DNA of 64,000 nt from Azospirillum rugosum (GTDB lineage Bacteria > Pseudomonadota > Alphaproteobacteria > Azospirillales > Azospirillaceae). The DNA is taken from the NCBI RefSeq assembly GCF_017876155.1, contig NZ_JAGINP010000011.1:62001-126000 (forward strand). The letters are read 5' to 3'. Below the pieces are notes generated by a model. The model searched no databases. It saw only the letters and a program-made list of their open reading frames with translations, and was not told the origin of the DNA. The translations under genes and the position numbers were made by a program. Positions within the stretch are counted from its first letter, which is position 1; every line of letters starts with the position of its first letter. This document shows positions 28,501-40,219 of this stretch, piece by piece.

Positions 28501-29085
28501 GCCGGTGGTCTCCACCGTCACCTGCACGAAGACCGGCGTGTCGGTGCCGGCCTCAGTGCGAGCGCGCTTGATGCCGTTGACGGCGGCCTTGATCTGCAAG
28601 GGGTCCTGGCAGGTTTCCACCAGGATGGCGTCGGCGCCGCCGGCGATCAGGCCGGCCGCCTGGACGAAGAAGCTGTCCTCCAGCTCCTGGTAGGCGATGT
28701 GCCCCAGGCTCGGCAGCTTGGTGCCCGGCCCGATGGACCCGATGACGAAGCGCGGCTGCCCGTCCTTGAAGGTCTCCGCCGCCTCGCGCGCCAGCTCGAC
28801 CGCGCGCTGGTTGATCTCGAAGGCCTTCTCGGAAATCCCGAACTCGCCCAGCGTCACCGGGGAGGCGCCGAAGGTGTCCGTCTCCACCATGTCCGCGCCG
28901 GCCTCGAAATAGCCGCGGTGGATTTCCCGCACGATGTCCGGGCGCGACAGCGGCAGGATGTCGGTGCAGTTCTCGTGCCCCCAGTAATCCTTCTCCACGT
29001 CGAGGTCGAGCGCCTGAATGCGGCTGCCGAACCCGCCGTCGCAGAGCAGGACGCGGTCGCGGAGAGTGTCGAGAATGTGCGGCAT
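25594..29085 (-). CDS. metH: Cobalamin-dependent methionine synthase
   Basis: A 1163-residue four-module enzyme. The homocysteine domain (1-300) has zinc ligands C222, C288 and C289 (MGLNCATG, GGCCGTN). The methyltetrahydrofolate (pterin) domain spans about 330-600. The B12 cap (about 645-725) and the B12 domain hold the axial ligand H733 in DVHDIGKN. The C-terminal reactivation domain is at about 920-1140. It transfers the methyl group from 5-methyl-THF, supplied by MetF, to homocysteine. It is the last gene of the metF operon, 55 bp after the third DUF29 gene. Full length with no breaks. Confidence 0.97.
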   Translation of the reverse strand: MPHILDTLRDRVLLCDGGFGSRIQALDLDVEKDYWGHENCTDILPLSRPDIVREIHRGYFEAGADMVETDTFGASPVTLGEFGISEKAFEINQRAVELAREAAETFKDGQPRFVIGSIGPGTKLPSLGHIAYQELEDSFFVQAAGLIAGGADAILVETCQDPLQIKAAVNGIKRARTEAGTDTPVFVQVTVETTGTLLVGTDIAAAATVIQALDVPLMGLNCATGPLEMSEHVKWLTQNWEGLVSVQPNAGLPELVDGKTHYPLRADDFAHWLERFVTEDGVNLVGGCCGTNVPHIAAANQMLRKLAPAGSHRPSPKNRTVHWVPAVASLYSQVTLRQENAFFAIGERCNANGSKKWRELQEKNDWDGCVEMAREQVKEGSHSLDVCTAFVGRDEVAEMQAVVQRFVGSVTAPLVIDSTEYIVLEKALALYGGKAIINSINFEDGEEPARKRLALAKKFGAAVIALTIDEEGMAKTPERKLAVAKRLYDLAVNEYGLPAHDLLFDPLTFTIATGNEDDRKLAIWTLEGIEAISRELPGCQIILGLSNVSFGLNAAARHVLNSVFLDHAVKRGMTGAIVHVSKIMPLHQIPETEVKTAEDLIFDRRAEGYDPLQAFIALFEGRKAADAKKKARAETVEERLKERIVDGDRTGLEDDLAEAMKSHPPLEIINTYLLDGMKVVGELFGAGKMQLPFVLQSAETMKAAVAWLEPHMEKIEGQQKGTMVLATVKGDVHDIGKNLVDIILTNNGYKVVNLGIKQPVGAIIQAAKEHKADAIGMSGLLVKSTVVMRENLEEMSREGLEVPVLLGGAALTRAYVEMDCVASYGSGRVAYAGDAFDGLTLMDQVVTGSFDQQLAIQQAKRAGKAVNRRRVLGQATSAATGPVDKDAARARRHRLAEGVPVPTPPFWGAKVIEHVPLKTLVTYLNERMLYQLQWGYRKDGKSFEEFKEWAKKELRPVLDRILQIAAKEEILRPQAVYGYWKAAAEGNDVILFAEDGASEVARFTLPRQAKEDGECIADFLRDVNDPERDVIGLQVVTMGQHASEVAREWFAENRYQDYLYLHGLSVEMTEAMAEYVHARIRAELGFGAEDSRDKEKLLQQAYRSSRYSFGYPACPNLADQEQLLTLLDAGRIGIEMSDEHQLHPEQSTSAIVLHHPRAKYFSV

Positions 29086-29140
29086 GGGAAGGGTCGGGTC
29101 CGTGTCGGAATGAAGGTCGGGCGAAGGGTTTCGAAGAAGT

Positions 29141-29614
29141 TCAGTCGATGCCGTGCCGATTCACCGGCCACCAGTCCTCGTCGAGAAGCTGGTCGAGCGT
29201 GTAGGGGCAATCGGGCGGAAGCTCATTCCGGGCGAGTCCATCGCGTGCAAGCCCGTCCGACGCCAAGCGATGGGCGTGGCGGTAAACACGGTCGAGATCC
29301 AGGCGCCTTCTGAGGCTCGGGCTGGCCTCCAATTCCTCGATCGCCTCGATGCGATGGTTGAGGACAGACGTGCGCCAACCGGCCCGAGGTTCCCAAGCCG
29401 GAGAGTGTTCCAGCTTCAGCAGATGTTCGAGCACCCGCATGAGCGCGCTGGACAAAGCCTTCACCTCCGAACGGCCCACGGTTTCGATCTCCTCGGCCAA
29501 ATTCTCGAAATCGATGGGCGTGTTCAGCCGCTCCCGCGCCGCTTCGCGCAGCAGGCGGGCCTGCTCCTGGGTCCAGGCGTAGAAGTCGTCCTCATAGCCG
29601 ATCCGGCTGTCCAT
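29141..29614 (-). CDS. DUF29 protein, third of a tandem triplet
   Basis: A 157-residue DUF29 protein (first in coordinates, last in transcription). The conserved N-terminus DSRIGYEDDFYAWTQEQARL, the middle HLLKLEHSP, and the C-terminus DWWPVNRHG match its two neighbours. DUF29 has no known function and is common in cyanobacteria and Rhodospirillales. It is predicted to be helical and cytosolic. It overlaps none of its neighbours and reads into metH. Confidence 0.88.
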   Translation of the reverse strand: MDSRIGYEDDFYAWTQEQARLLREAARERLNTPIDFENLAEEIETVGRSEVKALSSALMRVLEHLLKLEHSPAWEPRAGWRTSVLNHRIEAIEELEASPSLRRRLDLDRVYRHAHRLASDGLARDGLARNELPPDCPYTLDQLLDEDWWPVNRHGID

Positions 29615-29618
29615 GGCT

Positions 29619-30092
29619 TCAGCCCTCCAGCCCATGGCGGTTCACCGGCCACCAGTCCGGATCACGAAGCTGATCCAGCGTGTAGGGGCATTCCGCCGGG
29701 ACGGCATCGGCATTGATGCTGTCGTCCTGAATGGCGTCGGCGTAGCCGTCCAGCCACGAGCGCTCCAGGATTTCCGCCGGCCAGTTCCTGAGGCTGGGGT
29801 GATCCTTGACCTTGTCCTCCAAATGCCGGCGCGCCTTCATGACGGATGCCCGCCATTTCCGGCGCGGATACGCGTCGGGCGAATGTTCCAACTTCAGGAG
29901 ATGCTCGATCACGGTTGCGAGGTGGCTCTGGATGGCGTCCTTGATCTGCCCGCCCATGATGTCGAGTTCCTCGGCGATGTGCTCGTAGTCGATGGGCGTG
30001 TTCAGGCGTTCGCGGGCGGCCTCGCGCAGCAGGCGGGCCTGTTCCTGGGTCCAGGCGTAGAAGTCGTCGTCGTATCCGATCCGGCTGTCCAT
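29619..30092 (-). CDS. DUF29 protein, second of a tandem triplet
   Basis: A 157-residue DUF29 paralogue. The first 35 residues are the same as in the upstream copy (MDSRIGYDDDFYAWTQEQAR and on); the middle (residues 40-130) differs strongly, and the end returns to WWPVNRHGLEG. Four bases separate its stop from the next ATG, so the set is one transcript. Confidence 0.88.
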   Translation of the reverse strand: MDSRIGYDDDFYAWTQEQARLLREAARERLNTPIDYEHIAEELDIMGGQIKDAIQSHLATVIEHLLKLEHSPDAYPRRKWRASVMKARRHLEDKVKDHPSLRNWPAEILERSWLDGYADAIQDDSINADAVPAECPYTLDQLRDPDWWPVNRHGLEG

Positions 30093-30096
30093 GGCT

Positions 30097-30573
30097 TCAG
30101 CCCTCCAGACCGTGCCGGTTCACCGGCCACCAGCCTTTTTCGGTGATCCGGTCCAGGGACCAGGGGCACTCGGCCGGCAGGGCGTCCACGTGTACGCCGT
30201 CCTGGTCCAGGCCGAGCGCGGCCAGTTCGCGGGCCGTCTCATAGACGTCGGGCAAGTCGATCTTGCCGCGCAGGCTGGGGCTGGCCTTCAGGTCGCGCAG
30301 GACGCGGCCGCGATGCTCCACGACCGACGCCTTCCAGCCGTTGCGGGGATCGGCCGCCGGGGAGAATTCCAGCTTCAGGAGGTGTTCCAGGATGCGCGTG
30401 AGCGCGCTTTCGACCGCCCGCGTCTCGGAACGCCCCATGTCCTCGATCTCCCCCGCCACATGGTCCCAGTCGATGGGCGTGTTCAGGCGTTCGCGGGCGG
30501 CTTCGCGGAGAAGGCGCGCCTGCTCCTGGGTCCAGGCGTAGAAGTCGTCGTCGTATCCGATCCGGCTGTCCAT
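30097..30573 (-). CDS. DUF29 protein, first of a tandem triplet
   Basis: A 158-residue DUF29 protein, closest to the family consensus (GEIEDMGRSETRAVESALTR, then SPSLRGKIDLPDVYE). ATG 30573 has a GGAGGGGC site. It follows metF by about 90 bp on the same strand. DNA of its first 95 bp is almost the same as in the next copy, which suggests recent duplication or gene conversion. Function unknown. Confidence 0.88.
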   Translation of the reverse strand: MDSRIGYDDDFYAWTQEQARLLREAARERLNTPIDWDHVAGEIEDMGRSETRAVESALTRILEHLLKLEFSPAADPRNGWKASVVEHRGRVLRDLKASPSLRGKIDLPDVYETARELAALGLDQDGVHVDALPAECPWSLDRITEKGWWPVNRHGLEG

Positions 30574-30664
30574 GACCCTGCCCCTCCGTGACCGCGGTCT
30601 CCGCACCACCCTAACATAGGGGCGGCGCGGAAGCCTGCCCGCTCCCCCCGGTTACGACATGCCC

Positions 30665-32625
<1,961 letters not shown>

Positions 32626-32626
32626 C

Positions 32627-32960
32627 ACGTTTTCGCATCCGGCCGCGCAACGGACCGCCCGCTGCCCGCAAACGCGCCACCATGACGCCTTTTCCGGCCG
32701 TCTAGAAGGAAACGCCGGACGCCGCCGCGGCAATCCTATCACATTGGTCAGGCTGCCGTCCGTGACCTCGCGTGGCACGCTGGTCAAACGGCTGCGCCTG
32801 TGTTAGTGGACAAGTTCAGCCCGGTGTTGTGCGGTCCCCTCCGGACAACGTCGGGTTTCGATACGCCCTGTCTCCGACCGCCCGGGGAGCCGAGGTTCCC
32901 GGGGTGCTGCGTTGATTGTGCGCCCCGTGCCAAGTGTGCTTCCAGAAAGAGCCGTCGCCG
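32627..32960. other. Intergenic region upstream of mlaA
   Basis: About 330 bp between the metF operon promoter and mlaA (divergent). It should contain the mlaA promoter. A short GC-rich imperfect hairpin lies near 32880-32900. Nothing else is recognisable. Confidence 0.45.
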
Positions 32961-33746
32961 ATGAAGCTGGTCACCATCACCCGCTCCCTCCTTCGTTCGG
33001 CCGCCGCGGCCGCGCTCGCCCTGTCGGTCGCGGGATGCGCGACCACGCCGGCCACCTCCGAGGGGGAAACCACGGTCAACGATCCGCTGGAAGGACCGAA
33101 TCGCGTCGTCTTCGCGGTGAACGAGGCGGCGGACAAGGTGGTGATCCGCCCGGTTACGGAGGTCTATGTCGCCGTCGTGCCCGATCCCTTGCGTCAGGCG
33201 GTGCACACGTTCATTCAGAACCTGATGTCGCCGCTGTACATCGCGAACCACCTGCTGCAGGGCAATTTCGAAGGCGCGCAGCTGGCGACCGGCCGCTTCA
33301 TGACCAACACGATCCTCGGCCTCGGCGGCATCGCCGACGTCGCGTCGGAGGCGGGCCTGCCGGAGAAGCCGGCCGACTTCGGCCAGACGCTGGGCGTGTG
33401 GGGGCTGGGCTCTGGCCCGTACCTCGTGCTGCCGCTGTTGGGTCCGTCCAACGTCCGCGACGCGGTCGGCTACGGCGTGGATACGCTGGGCGATCCGTTC
33501 CGCATCTGGACCAACGGCGTCGGGCAGGACGGCCTCCAGTGGGGCCGCACCGGCGCCTCGGGCGTCGACCGGCGGTCGCAGGTGCTGCGCGAGATCGACG
33601 ATCTGCGGCGCAACTCCATCGACTTCTACGCCACGGTCCGCAGCCTCTACGCGCAGCAGCGCGACGCGGCGATTCGCGGCAGCAGCGCGCCGGCGAACCC
33701 GGAATTCCCCGAGTTCCCGGAGTACAACACCCCCGCCAAGAAGTGA
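32961..33746 (+). CDS. mlaA: Outer-membrane lipid asymmetry lipoprotein MlaA
   Basis: A 261-residue MlaA (VacJ) lipoprotein. The lipobox LSVAGC puts the acylated Cys at 26. The family core begins NDPLEGPNRVVFAVNEAADK and continues through GGIADVASEAGLPEK and FGQTLGVWGLGSGPYLVLPLLGP. MlaA removes misplaced phospholipids from the outer leaflet and passes them to MlaC, encoded just downstream. The MlaFEDB inner-membrane ABC genes are not in the window. Confidence 0.94.
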   Translation: MKLVTITRSLLRSAAAAALALSVAGCATTPATSEGETTVNDPLEGPNRVVFAVNEAADKVVIRPVTEVYVAVVPDPLRQAVHTFIQNLMSPLYIANHLLQGNFEGAQLATGRFMTNTILGLGGIADVASEAGLPEKPADFGQTLGVWGLGSGPYLVLPLLGPSNVRDAVGYGVDTLGDPFRIWTNGVGQDGLQWGRTGASGVDRRSQVLREIDDLRRNSIDFYATVRSLYAQQRDAAIRGSSAPANPEFPEFPEYNTPAKK

Positions 33747-33849
33747 GGACCGGCGAAACGCCGCGGACGGCCGCCCCGCACGGCGGCCGAAGCGCTTTGT
33801 GCATGATGAGTGTTGACAAAGCCTCCGCGGCAGCCACCTTTGCCTTGCC

Positions 33850-34467
33850 ATGCTGACACGTCGTCTTTTCCTAGTGTGCGCGGCCCTGCTCGCGGTGAGC
33901 AGCTGGGCCGTCCGTCCCGCCGCCGCGCAATCGGCCGATCCGGGCGCGACTGCGTTCATCCAGAAGCTGGGGAACGAGACCGTCTCCACCTTCGCCAACA
34001 AGGGCCTGCCCCGCGAGCAGGCGGTCCAGCGCTTCCGCACCCTGCTCTACCAGGGCTTCGACGTGCCCTACATCGGGCGCTGGGTGCTGGGCCGCTACTG
34101 GAATTCGGCCTCGCCGCAGCAGCAGAACGAGTACCAGAAGCTGTTCGAGCAGCTGATCGTCAAGACCTACGCCGACCGCTTCGTCGATTACTCGGGCGAG
34201 TCCTTCAAGATCACCGGGTCTCGGCCGGAAGGCGAGTCGGACACGATGGTGACCACCCAGGTCCTGCGGCCGAGCGGCCCGCCGGTCAACGTGGACTGGC
34301 GCGTGCGCCATCGCGACGGCACCTACAAGATCATCGACGTGGTGGTGGAAGGCGTCAGCATGGGGGTCACCCAGCGCCAGGAATTCGCCTCCGTCATCAG
34401 CCAGAATGGCGGCCAAGTGCAGGGCCTGATCCAGGCGCTGCGCCAGAAGGTCGGCCAGACGGGCTGA
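33850..34467 (+). CDS. mlaC: Periplasmic phospholipid-binding protein MlaC
   Basis: A 205-residue ABC-transporter auxiliary (Tol-Tol-Ttg2) protein. The signal peptide ends near RPAAAQS; the core includes FRTLLYQGFDVPYIGRWVLG and DVVVEGVSMGVTQRQEFASV. It shuttles phospholipids between MlaA and the inner-membrane Mla complex. It follows mlaA by 103 bp and ends before a strong terminator, so mlaA-mlaC form one unit. Confidence 0.94.
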   Translation: MLTRRLFLVCAALLAVSSWAVRPAAAQSADPGATAFIQKLGNETVSTFANKGLPREQAVQRFRTLLYQGFDVPYIGRWVLGRYWNSASPQQQNEYQKLFEQLIVKTYADRFVDYSGESFKITGSRPEGESDTMVTTQVLRPSGPPVNVDWRVRHRDGTYKIIDVVVEGVSMGVTQRQEFASVISQNGGQVQGLIQALRQKVGQTG

Positions 34468-34502
34468 GGGTTCTGCAGGACACGCGCTCCGGCGCATCGC
34501 GA

Positions 34503-34528
34503 AAGGCCGCCCCCCGGGCGGCCTTTTT
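34503..34528 (+). terminator. Rho-independent terminator after mlaC
   Basis: Ten-base-pair stem AAGGCCGCCC (34503-34512) with GGGCGGCCTT (34516-34525), 3-nt loop, then continuing T run. It is 36 bp past the mlaC stop. Confidence 0.9.
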
Positions 34529-34665
34529 CTTTCGTAGGCCCTTGCCGAGTGTATCAAAATAACCGTTCACATTTTTCGCGGCCCCCGATTCCGTGACGCG
34601 GCACGCGGAACGGGTTATGTTCGCCACCAGCGCTTCTTTTCCGATGCGTTGGGCACAGGAACCCC

Positions 34666-36186
34666 ATGGCCGAGCGGACTGCGAACGACATCGAGGCGAT
34701 CAAGGCGATCATCGCCGCCCATCACGCCTGGCTGAGACGCCGCGGCGGCCGCCGCGCCGACCTCAGCTTCCGCGACCTGTCCGGCCTGCCGCTCGACCGC
34801 GTCAACCTGACCGGGGCGAAGCTGGCCGGCGCCAACCTCGTGGGCGCGCGGCTGGCGCGGGCCGACCTGACGCAGGCCGACCTGTTCGGCGCCGACCTGG
34901 AAACGGCGAACCTGACCGCGGCAACCCTGACCGGGGCCGACCTGCGCGGCGCCAACCTGCACCGCGCGACGCTGACGGACGCCAACCTGCGCGGCGCCGA
35001 TTTCCGCGGCGGCGCCCTGATGGACAGCCCCGATTCGGGCGACGGCGAGCCATCGCGGTCCGGCGCGCGGCGCATGGACGGCGTCACTCGCCTGACCGAG
35101 GCGAAGATGGAACGGTCCATCCTCGCCGGCGCCAACTTCACCGGCTGCGACCTCAGCGGCGCCGACCTGAACGACGCGGACCTCACGGGGGCGGAACTGA
35201 CCTCCGCCGTGCTGGTCGGCACCGATTTCTGGGGCGCCACGCTCGACGGCGTGACCTTCAGCGGCACGACCATCGACCAGGCGACGCTCGACCGCACCTA
35301 CCTCCCCTTCGAGGTCGGGGCCGGCGCCATCGTCCAGCCCACCTACAAGACCATGACGACGGCGGAGTTCCTGGAGGCCGTCGCCGCGCACGAGCGGTGG
35401 GTGGACAGCCACGGCGCCGACGGCCGCCATCTCGACCTCGACTTCGTGTCGGTGACGGGGGTGGACCTGAACGGCCGCACGCTGGCCGGGGCGCGGCTGC
35501 GCCGCTGCCGCCTGATCGGCGCGCGGCTGGCGAGGGCGAGCCTGGACATGGCCGACCTGTCCTATTGCGACCTGACCGGCGCCGACCTGACGGAGGCGGT
35601 CCTGCGCGGCACCAACCTGCGCCGCGCCGCCCTATCCCGCGCGGTGCTGGTGCGCGCGGACGCCCGCCCCGCGGCCCTGACCGGCGACCGGCAGTGGCCG
35701 GCGAACTTCGACGGCGCGACCCTGACCGGCGCCGACCTGCGCGACGCCCGGATGGGGGCGGCGGTCCTGCGCTCCGCCACGCTGACCAACGCCCGCCTCG
35801 ACGGGTCGGACATCACCCTGCCGGAGGCCGCCGTCCCGCCCCCGCCGCCCAAGCCGCAGGAGCGGCGCAAGCAGAAGCGCTATGTGCGGCCCAGCCTGAT
35901 CGTGCAGACCGACCGCGGCACCCACCCGACGCGCAACTGGTCCATCGGCGGCCTGTGCCTCCAGGTTCCCGGCCCGATGCCCGATCAGGCTTTCCGGGAA
36001 GGCGAGACGCTCAACGCCCGCGTCACCATCGCCGGCCGGGAGGAGATCACTGCCACCGCGCAGTTCGTCGTCCTGCACCTGAACCGCGGCAGGGGCCATG
36101 TCTCCGTCCGCTTCCACCAGTACAGCGACGAGTTGAAGCAGTTGCTGAAGACGGCCTTCCTGGAGCACCAGAAGACCGAGGGGTAA
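34666..36186 (+). CDS. Pentapeptide-repeat protein with C-terminal PilZ domain
   Basis: A 506-residue fusion. Pentapeptide blocks run from about 30-115, 140-215 and 255-385 (for example NLTGAKLAGANLVGARLARA), with H-x-x-W linkers at about H20-W22 and H242-W245. After a proline run (391-397), residues 400-500 form a PilZ domain with both c-di-GMP motifs: R401-xxx-R405 (RKQKR) and N424-x-S426-x-x-G429 (NWSIGG). It should therefore bind c-di-GMP. No signal peptide. It is a paralogue of the protein at 1201-2517, which lacks PilZ. Its target is unknown. Confidence 0.87.
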   Translation: MAERTANDIEAIKAIIAAHHAWLRRRGGRRADLSFRDLSGLPLDRVNLTGAKLAGANLVGARLARADLTQADLFGADLETANLTAATLTGADLRGANLHRATLTDANLRGADFRGGALMDSPDSGDGEPSRSGARRMDGVTRLTEAKMERSILAGANFTGCDLSGADLNDADLTGAELTSAVLVGTDFWGATLDGVTFSGTTIDQATLDRTYLPFEVGAGAIVQPTYKTMTTAEFLEAVAAHERWVDSHGADGRHLDLDFVSVTGVDLNGRTLAGARLRRCRLIGARLARASLDMADLSYCDLTGADLTEAVLRGTNLRRAALSRAVLVRADARPAALTGDRQWPANFDGATLTGADLRDARMGAAVLRSATLTNARLDGSDITLPEAAVPPPPPKPQERRKQKRYVRPSLIVQTDRGTHPTRNWSIGGLCLQVPGPMPDQAFREGETLNARVTIAGREEITATAQFVVLHLNRGRGHVSVRFHQYSDELKQLLKTAFLEHQKTEG

Positions 36187-36209
36187 AAAGCCACTCCCGC
36201 AACGGAAAC

Positions 36210-36234
36210 GCCGCCGCTTCGTGGAAGCGGCGGC
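36210..36234. terminator. Hairpin between convergent genes
   Basis: A perfect 10-bp stem GCCGCCGCTT with AAGCGGCGGC, 5-nt loop, between the PilZ-fusion stop and the stop of the repeat protein. No T run on either side, so it is a weak or factor-dependent bidirectional terminator. Confidence 0.55.
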
Positions 36235-36252
36235 GCTGTGCCGTGGCGGGGG

Positions 36253-37323
36253 TCAGGCCGGCGTCGGCAGGGTGGTCGGGCCGCTCCAGGGACCGCCCTC
36301 GGTCACCCAGAACACGCTCAGCGTGCCGTTCTCGTTGCTCACGAAGGCGTCGGTCTGGTTCAGGCCGAACTGCTGGGACGCCGCGACGAACGAGCCCGGC
36401 ACACCGCCGGCGCCGAGGGCGTTCGGACCGCTCCACGGACCCAGGCCGGTCACCCAGAAGACGCTCAGCAGGCCGGAGTTGCCGACGACGAACACGTCGG
36501 TCTGGTTCAGGCCGACCTGCTGCGTGGCCGCGACGAACGAACCGGCCGGGGCGAAGGACGCCTGGCTGATCTTGTTCGGGCCGCTCCACGGACCGTCGTT
36601 GGTCACCCAGAAGACGCTCAGCGTGCCGGTGCCGTCGACCAGGAAGACGTCGGTCTGGTTGGCGCCGACCTGCTGCGACGCCGCGATGAACGAGCCCGGC
36701 TTGGCGTAGTTCGACGCGCTGATCGCGGTCGGGCCGCTCCACGGGCCCACGCCGGTGACCCAGAAGACGCTCAGCGCGCCCGAGTTGCCGACGACGAACA
36801 CGTCGGTCTGGTTCAGGCCGAACTGCTGCGAGGCCGCGATGAACGAGCCCGCCGGGGCGAAGTTGGGGGCGCTGATCTTGTTCGGGCCGCTCCACGGACC
36901 GTCGTTGGTCACCCAGAACACGTTCAGCGCGCCGGTGCCGTCGACCAGGAAGACGTCGGTCTGGTTGGCGCCGATCTGCTGCGACACGGCGATGTAGGAA
37001 CCCGGCTTGGCGAAGCCCGGGCCGGTGATCTTGGTCGGGCCGCTCCACGGGCCGGCGTTGGTCACCCAGAACACGCTCAGCGCGCCGGTGTTGTCGACCA
37101 CGAACACGTCGGTCTGATCGAGGCCGAACTGCCGGGACGCGGCCACATAGGCGCCCGGCGGGGCGAAGTTCGGGCCGCTGATCTTGGCCGGTCCGCTCCA
37201 CGGGCCGTCCGAGGTGACCCAAGTCACGTTCAGCGCACCGGTGCTGTCGACGGCGAATACATCCGTCTGATTCAGTTCAAACTGCTGCGAAACCGCAAAA
37301 GGAGTGACGCTCTGATAAGCCAT
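36253..37323 (-). CDS. Seven-repeat beta-propeller-like (lectin-like) protein
   Basis: A 356-residue protein made almost wholly of seven repeats of about 51 residues with the core QTDVFVVDNTGALSVFWV and ending GPWSGP. Seven four-strand repeats of this size fit a beta-propeller, similar in style to fucose-binding or tectonin lectins. Repeats 3 and 5 share GANQTDVFLVDGTG, while 4 and 6 share GLNQTDVFVVGNSG, so the gene grew by doubling a two-repeat unit. No signal peptide or membrane segment. ATG 37323 has an excellent GGAGGAAG site. The upstream DNA is strongly AT-rich, suggesting acquired DNA. Sugar binding is inference. Confidence 0.8.
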   Translation of the reverse strand: MAYQSVTPFAVSQQFELNQTDVFAVDSTGALNVTWVTSDGPWSGPAKISGPNFAPPGAYVAASRQFGLDQTDVFVVDNTGALSVFWVTNAGPWSGPTKITGPGFAKPGSYIAVSQQIGANQTDVFLVDGTGALNVFWVTNDGPWSGPNKISAPNFAPAGSFIAASQQFGLNQTDVFVVGNSGALSVFWVTGVGPWSGPTAISASNYAKPGSFIAASQQVGANQTDVFLVDGTGTLSVFWVTNDGPWSGPNKISQASFAPAGSFVAATQQVGLNQTDVFVVGNSGLLSVFWVTGLGPWSGPNALGAGGVPGSFVAASQQFGLNQTDAFVSNENGTLSVFWVTEGGPWSGPTTLPTPA

Positions 37324-37878
37324 TTTTCTTCCTCCAAATGATCGACATCACGAAATTCATAGATATCATCAACGAGAGTCAAACGATTCTTTTCTTTGTC
37401 GCCTAATCCATACCACTGTAATTGAAGAGTCCATGCGAATGTATATTGTTATCTTACTAGACTACTGACCATGCATCATGATTGAAACTGTTACAGAACG
37501 ATAAACCTTTTTTATTCACAGGATGCTTTCGAATCAATTTGCTGCAATGTTGTACATTGAAGAAACGAAGCCAGGAAAAGCGGCAATACCGTCGGCGCAA
37601 TGGACGCGGCGAGGCGCATGGCGTTCGCGACGTGACTTGCCGAGGATCGCCTTCCAGGCGCGCGGTCGGAGCTCGCCGATTACACATCCTGGATTGCACA
37701 CACCAACGACTACAATAATTTTCATTGTACAGACTGAACACGCTTTTACTGGGCAACACATCGGCATTCGCTGGACCGGATAGCGACGTGACGAGGGGGA
37801 ATCGGCGCCTCGCAAACCCCGCCGGACTCGACGCCGGCTCGCGAATCGACCTGGCGCGGCCACGGTGGTCCAGGCATG
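37324..37878. other. AT-rich intergenic region
   Basis: About 550 bp; the part from 37330 to about 37560, and again around 37690-37760, is clearly AT-rich compared with the genome. It includes the leader of the propeller gene (minus). A TTGACT / TGAATT pair with 17-bp spacing on the minus strand is a weak promoter candidate. Short open frames here have no ribosome sites and are not called. Confidence 0.6.
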
Positions 37879-37908
37879 AAAAAACCCTCCTCCCTTGTGG
37901 GAGGAGGG
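37879..37908 (-). terminator. Rho-independent terminator of ettA
   Basis: On the minus strand, a 10-bp stem CCCTCCTCCC / GGGAGGAGGG with a 4-nt loop is followed by TTTTTT (plus-strand A run 37879-37884). It is 38 bp beyond the ettA stop. Confidence 0.9.
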
Positions 37909-37945
37909 CTTCGCGTGGACGGCCGCCCGGTTGCGAGCGGATCGG

Positions 37946-39622
<1,677 letters not shown>

Positions 39623-39745
39623 GCGCCGCTCCGACCCTTCTGCACAAAAAGGAAAAATTCAGCACGCCACCCGCGGCGCCGCTTCGCTCGCCAAGGGTTT
39701 TAGCGCATAAGGACGCGACATTAAACGGCGAAGGAGGGAGGCCGG

Positions 39746-40213
39746 GTGGTCGAGATTTATGTGGATGCCGACGCCTGCCCAGTAAAGGCCGAAATCTACC
39801 GGGTGGCCGGCCGTACAGGAACAAAGGTCTGGATCGTCAGCAACGGCCCTTTGCGCCTGCCGACCGAATGCGTGTCGCAGCTCGTCGTCGTCGGGTCGGA
39901 GTTCGACGCCGCCGACAACTGGATCGCCGAGCACGCGACCGAGACCGACATCGTGGTCACCGCCGACATCCAGCTGGCCGACCGCTGCGTCAAAAAGCGC
40001 GCCGTGGTCATCGGCCCCACGGGGCGCCCCTTCACCGAGGATTCCATCGGCACGGCCATCGCCACCCGCGCCCTGATGCAGGACCTGCGCGACATGGGCG
40101 TGGTCAACGGCAACAACAAGCCGATGAGCCAGCAGGACAAGTCCAAGTTCCTCCAGGCGCTCGACCAAGCCGTCCAGTCCCTCAAGGCCGGCCGCCGGCC
40201 CCGCTGGAAGTAG
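39746..40213 (+). CDS. DUF188 (YaiI/YqxD) family protein
   Basis: A 155-residue protein of the UPF0178 group. It has the family opening IYVDADACPVKAEIYRVA, the DIVVTADIQLADRC segment and the end GRPFTEDSIGTAIATRAL. The fold is PIN-like with conserved acidic residues (DADACP), so a nuclease role has been suggested but is not proven. GTG 39746 has a strong GGAGGGAGG site. Confidence 0.92.
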   Translation: MVEIYVDADACPVKAEIYRVAGRTGTKVWIVSNGPLRLPTECVSQLVVVGSEFDAADNWIAEHATETDIVVTADIQLADRCVKKRAVVIGPTGRPFTEDSIGTAIATRALMQDLRDMGVVNGNNKPMSQQDKSKFLQALDQAVQSLKAGRRPRWK

Positions 40214-40219
40214 GGGCCA

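Noticed and set aside
29086-29140. SAM, SAH or cobalamin riboswitch upstream of metH
   Set aside because: The gap to the DUF29 gene is only 55 bp and lacks a B12-box or other riboswitch core; control by the SahR-like palindrome upstream of the operon is sufficient.
25621-29313. Long plus-strand open frames antisense to metH
   Set aside because: metH is complete on the minus strand; these frames have no domain signature and only reflect third-position GC.
37482-37783. Small plus-strand frames in the AT-rich region
   Set aside because: No ribosome site, irregular composition and no recognisable domain.
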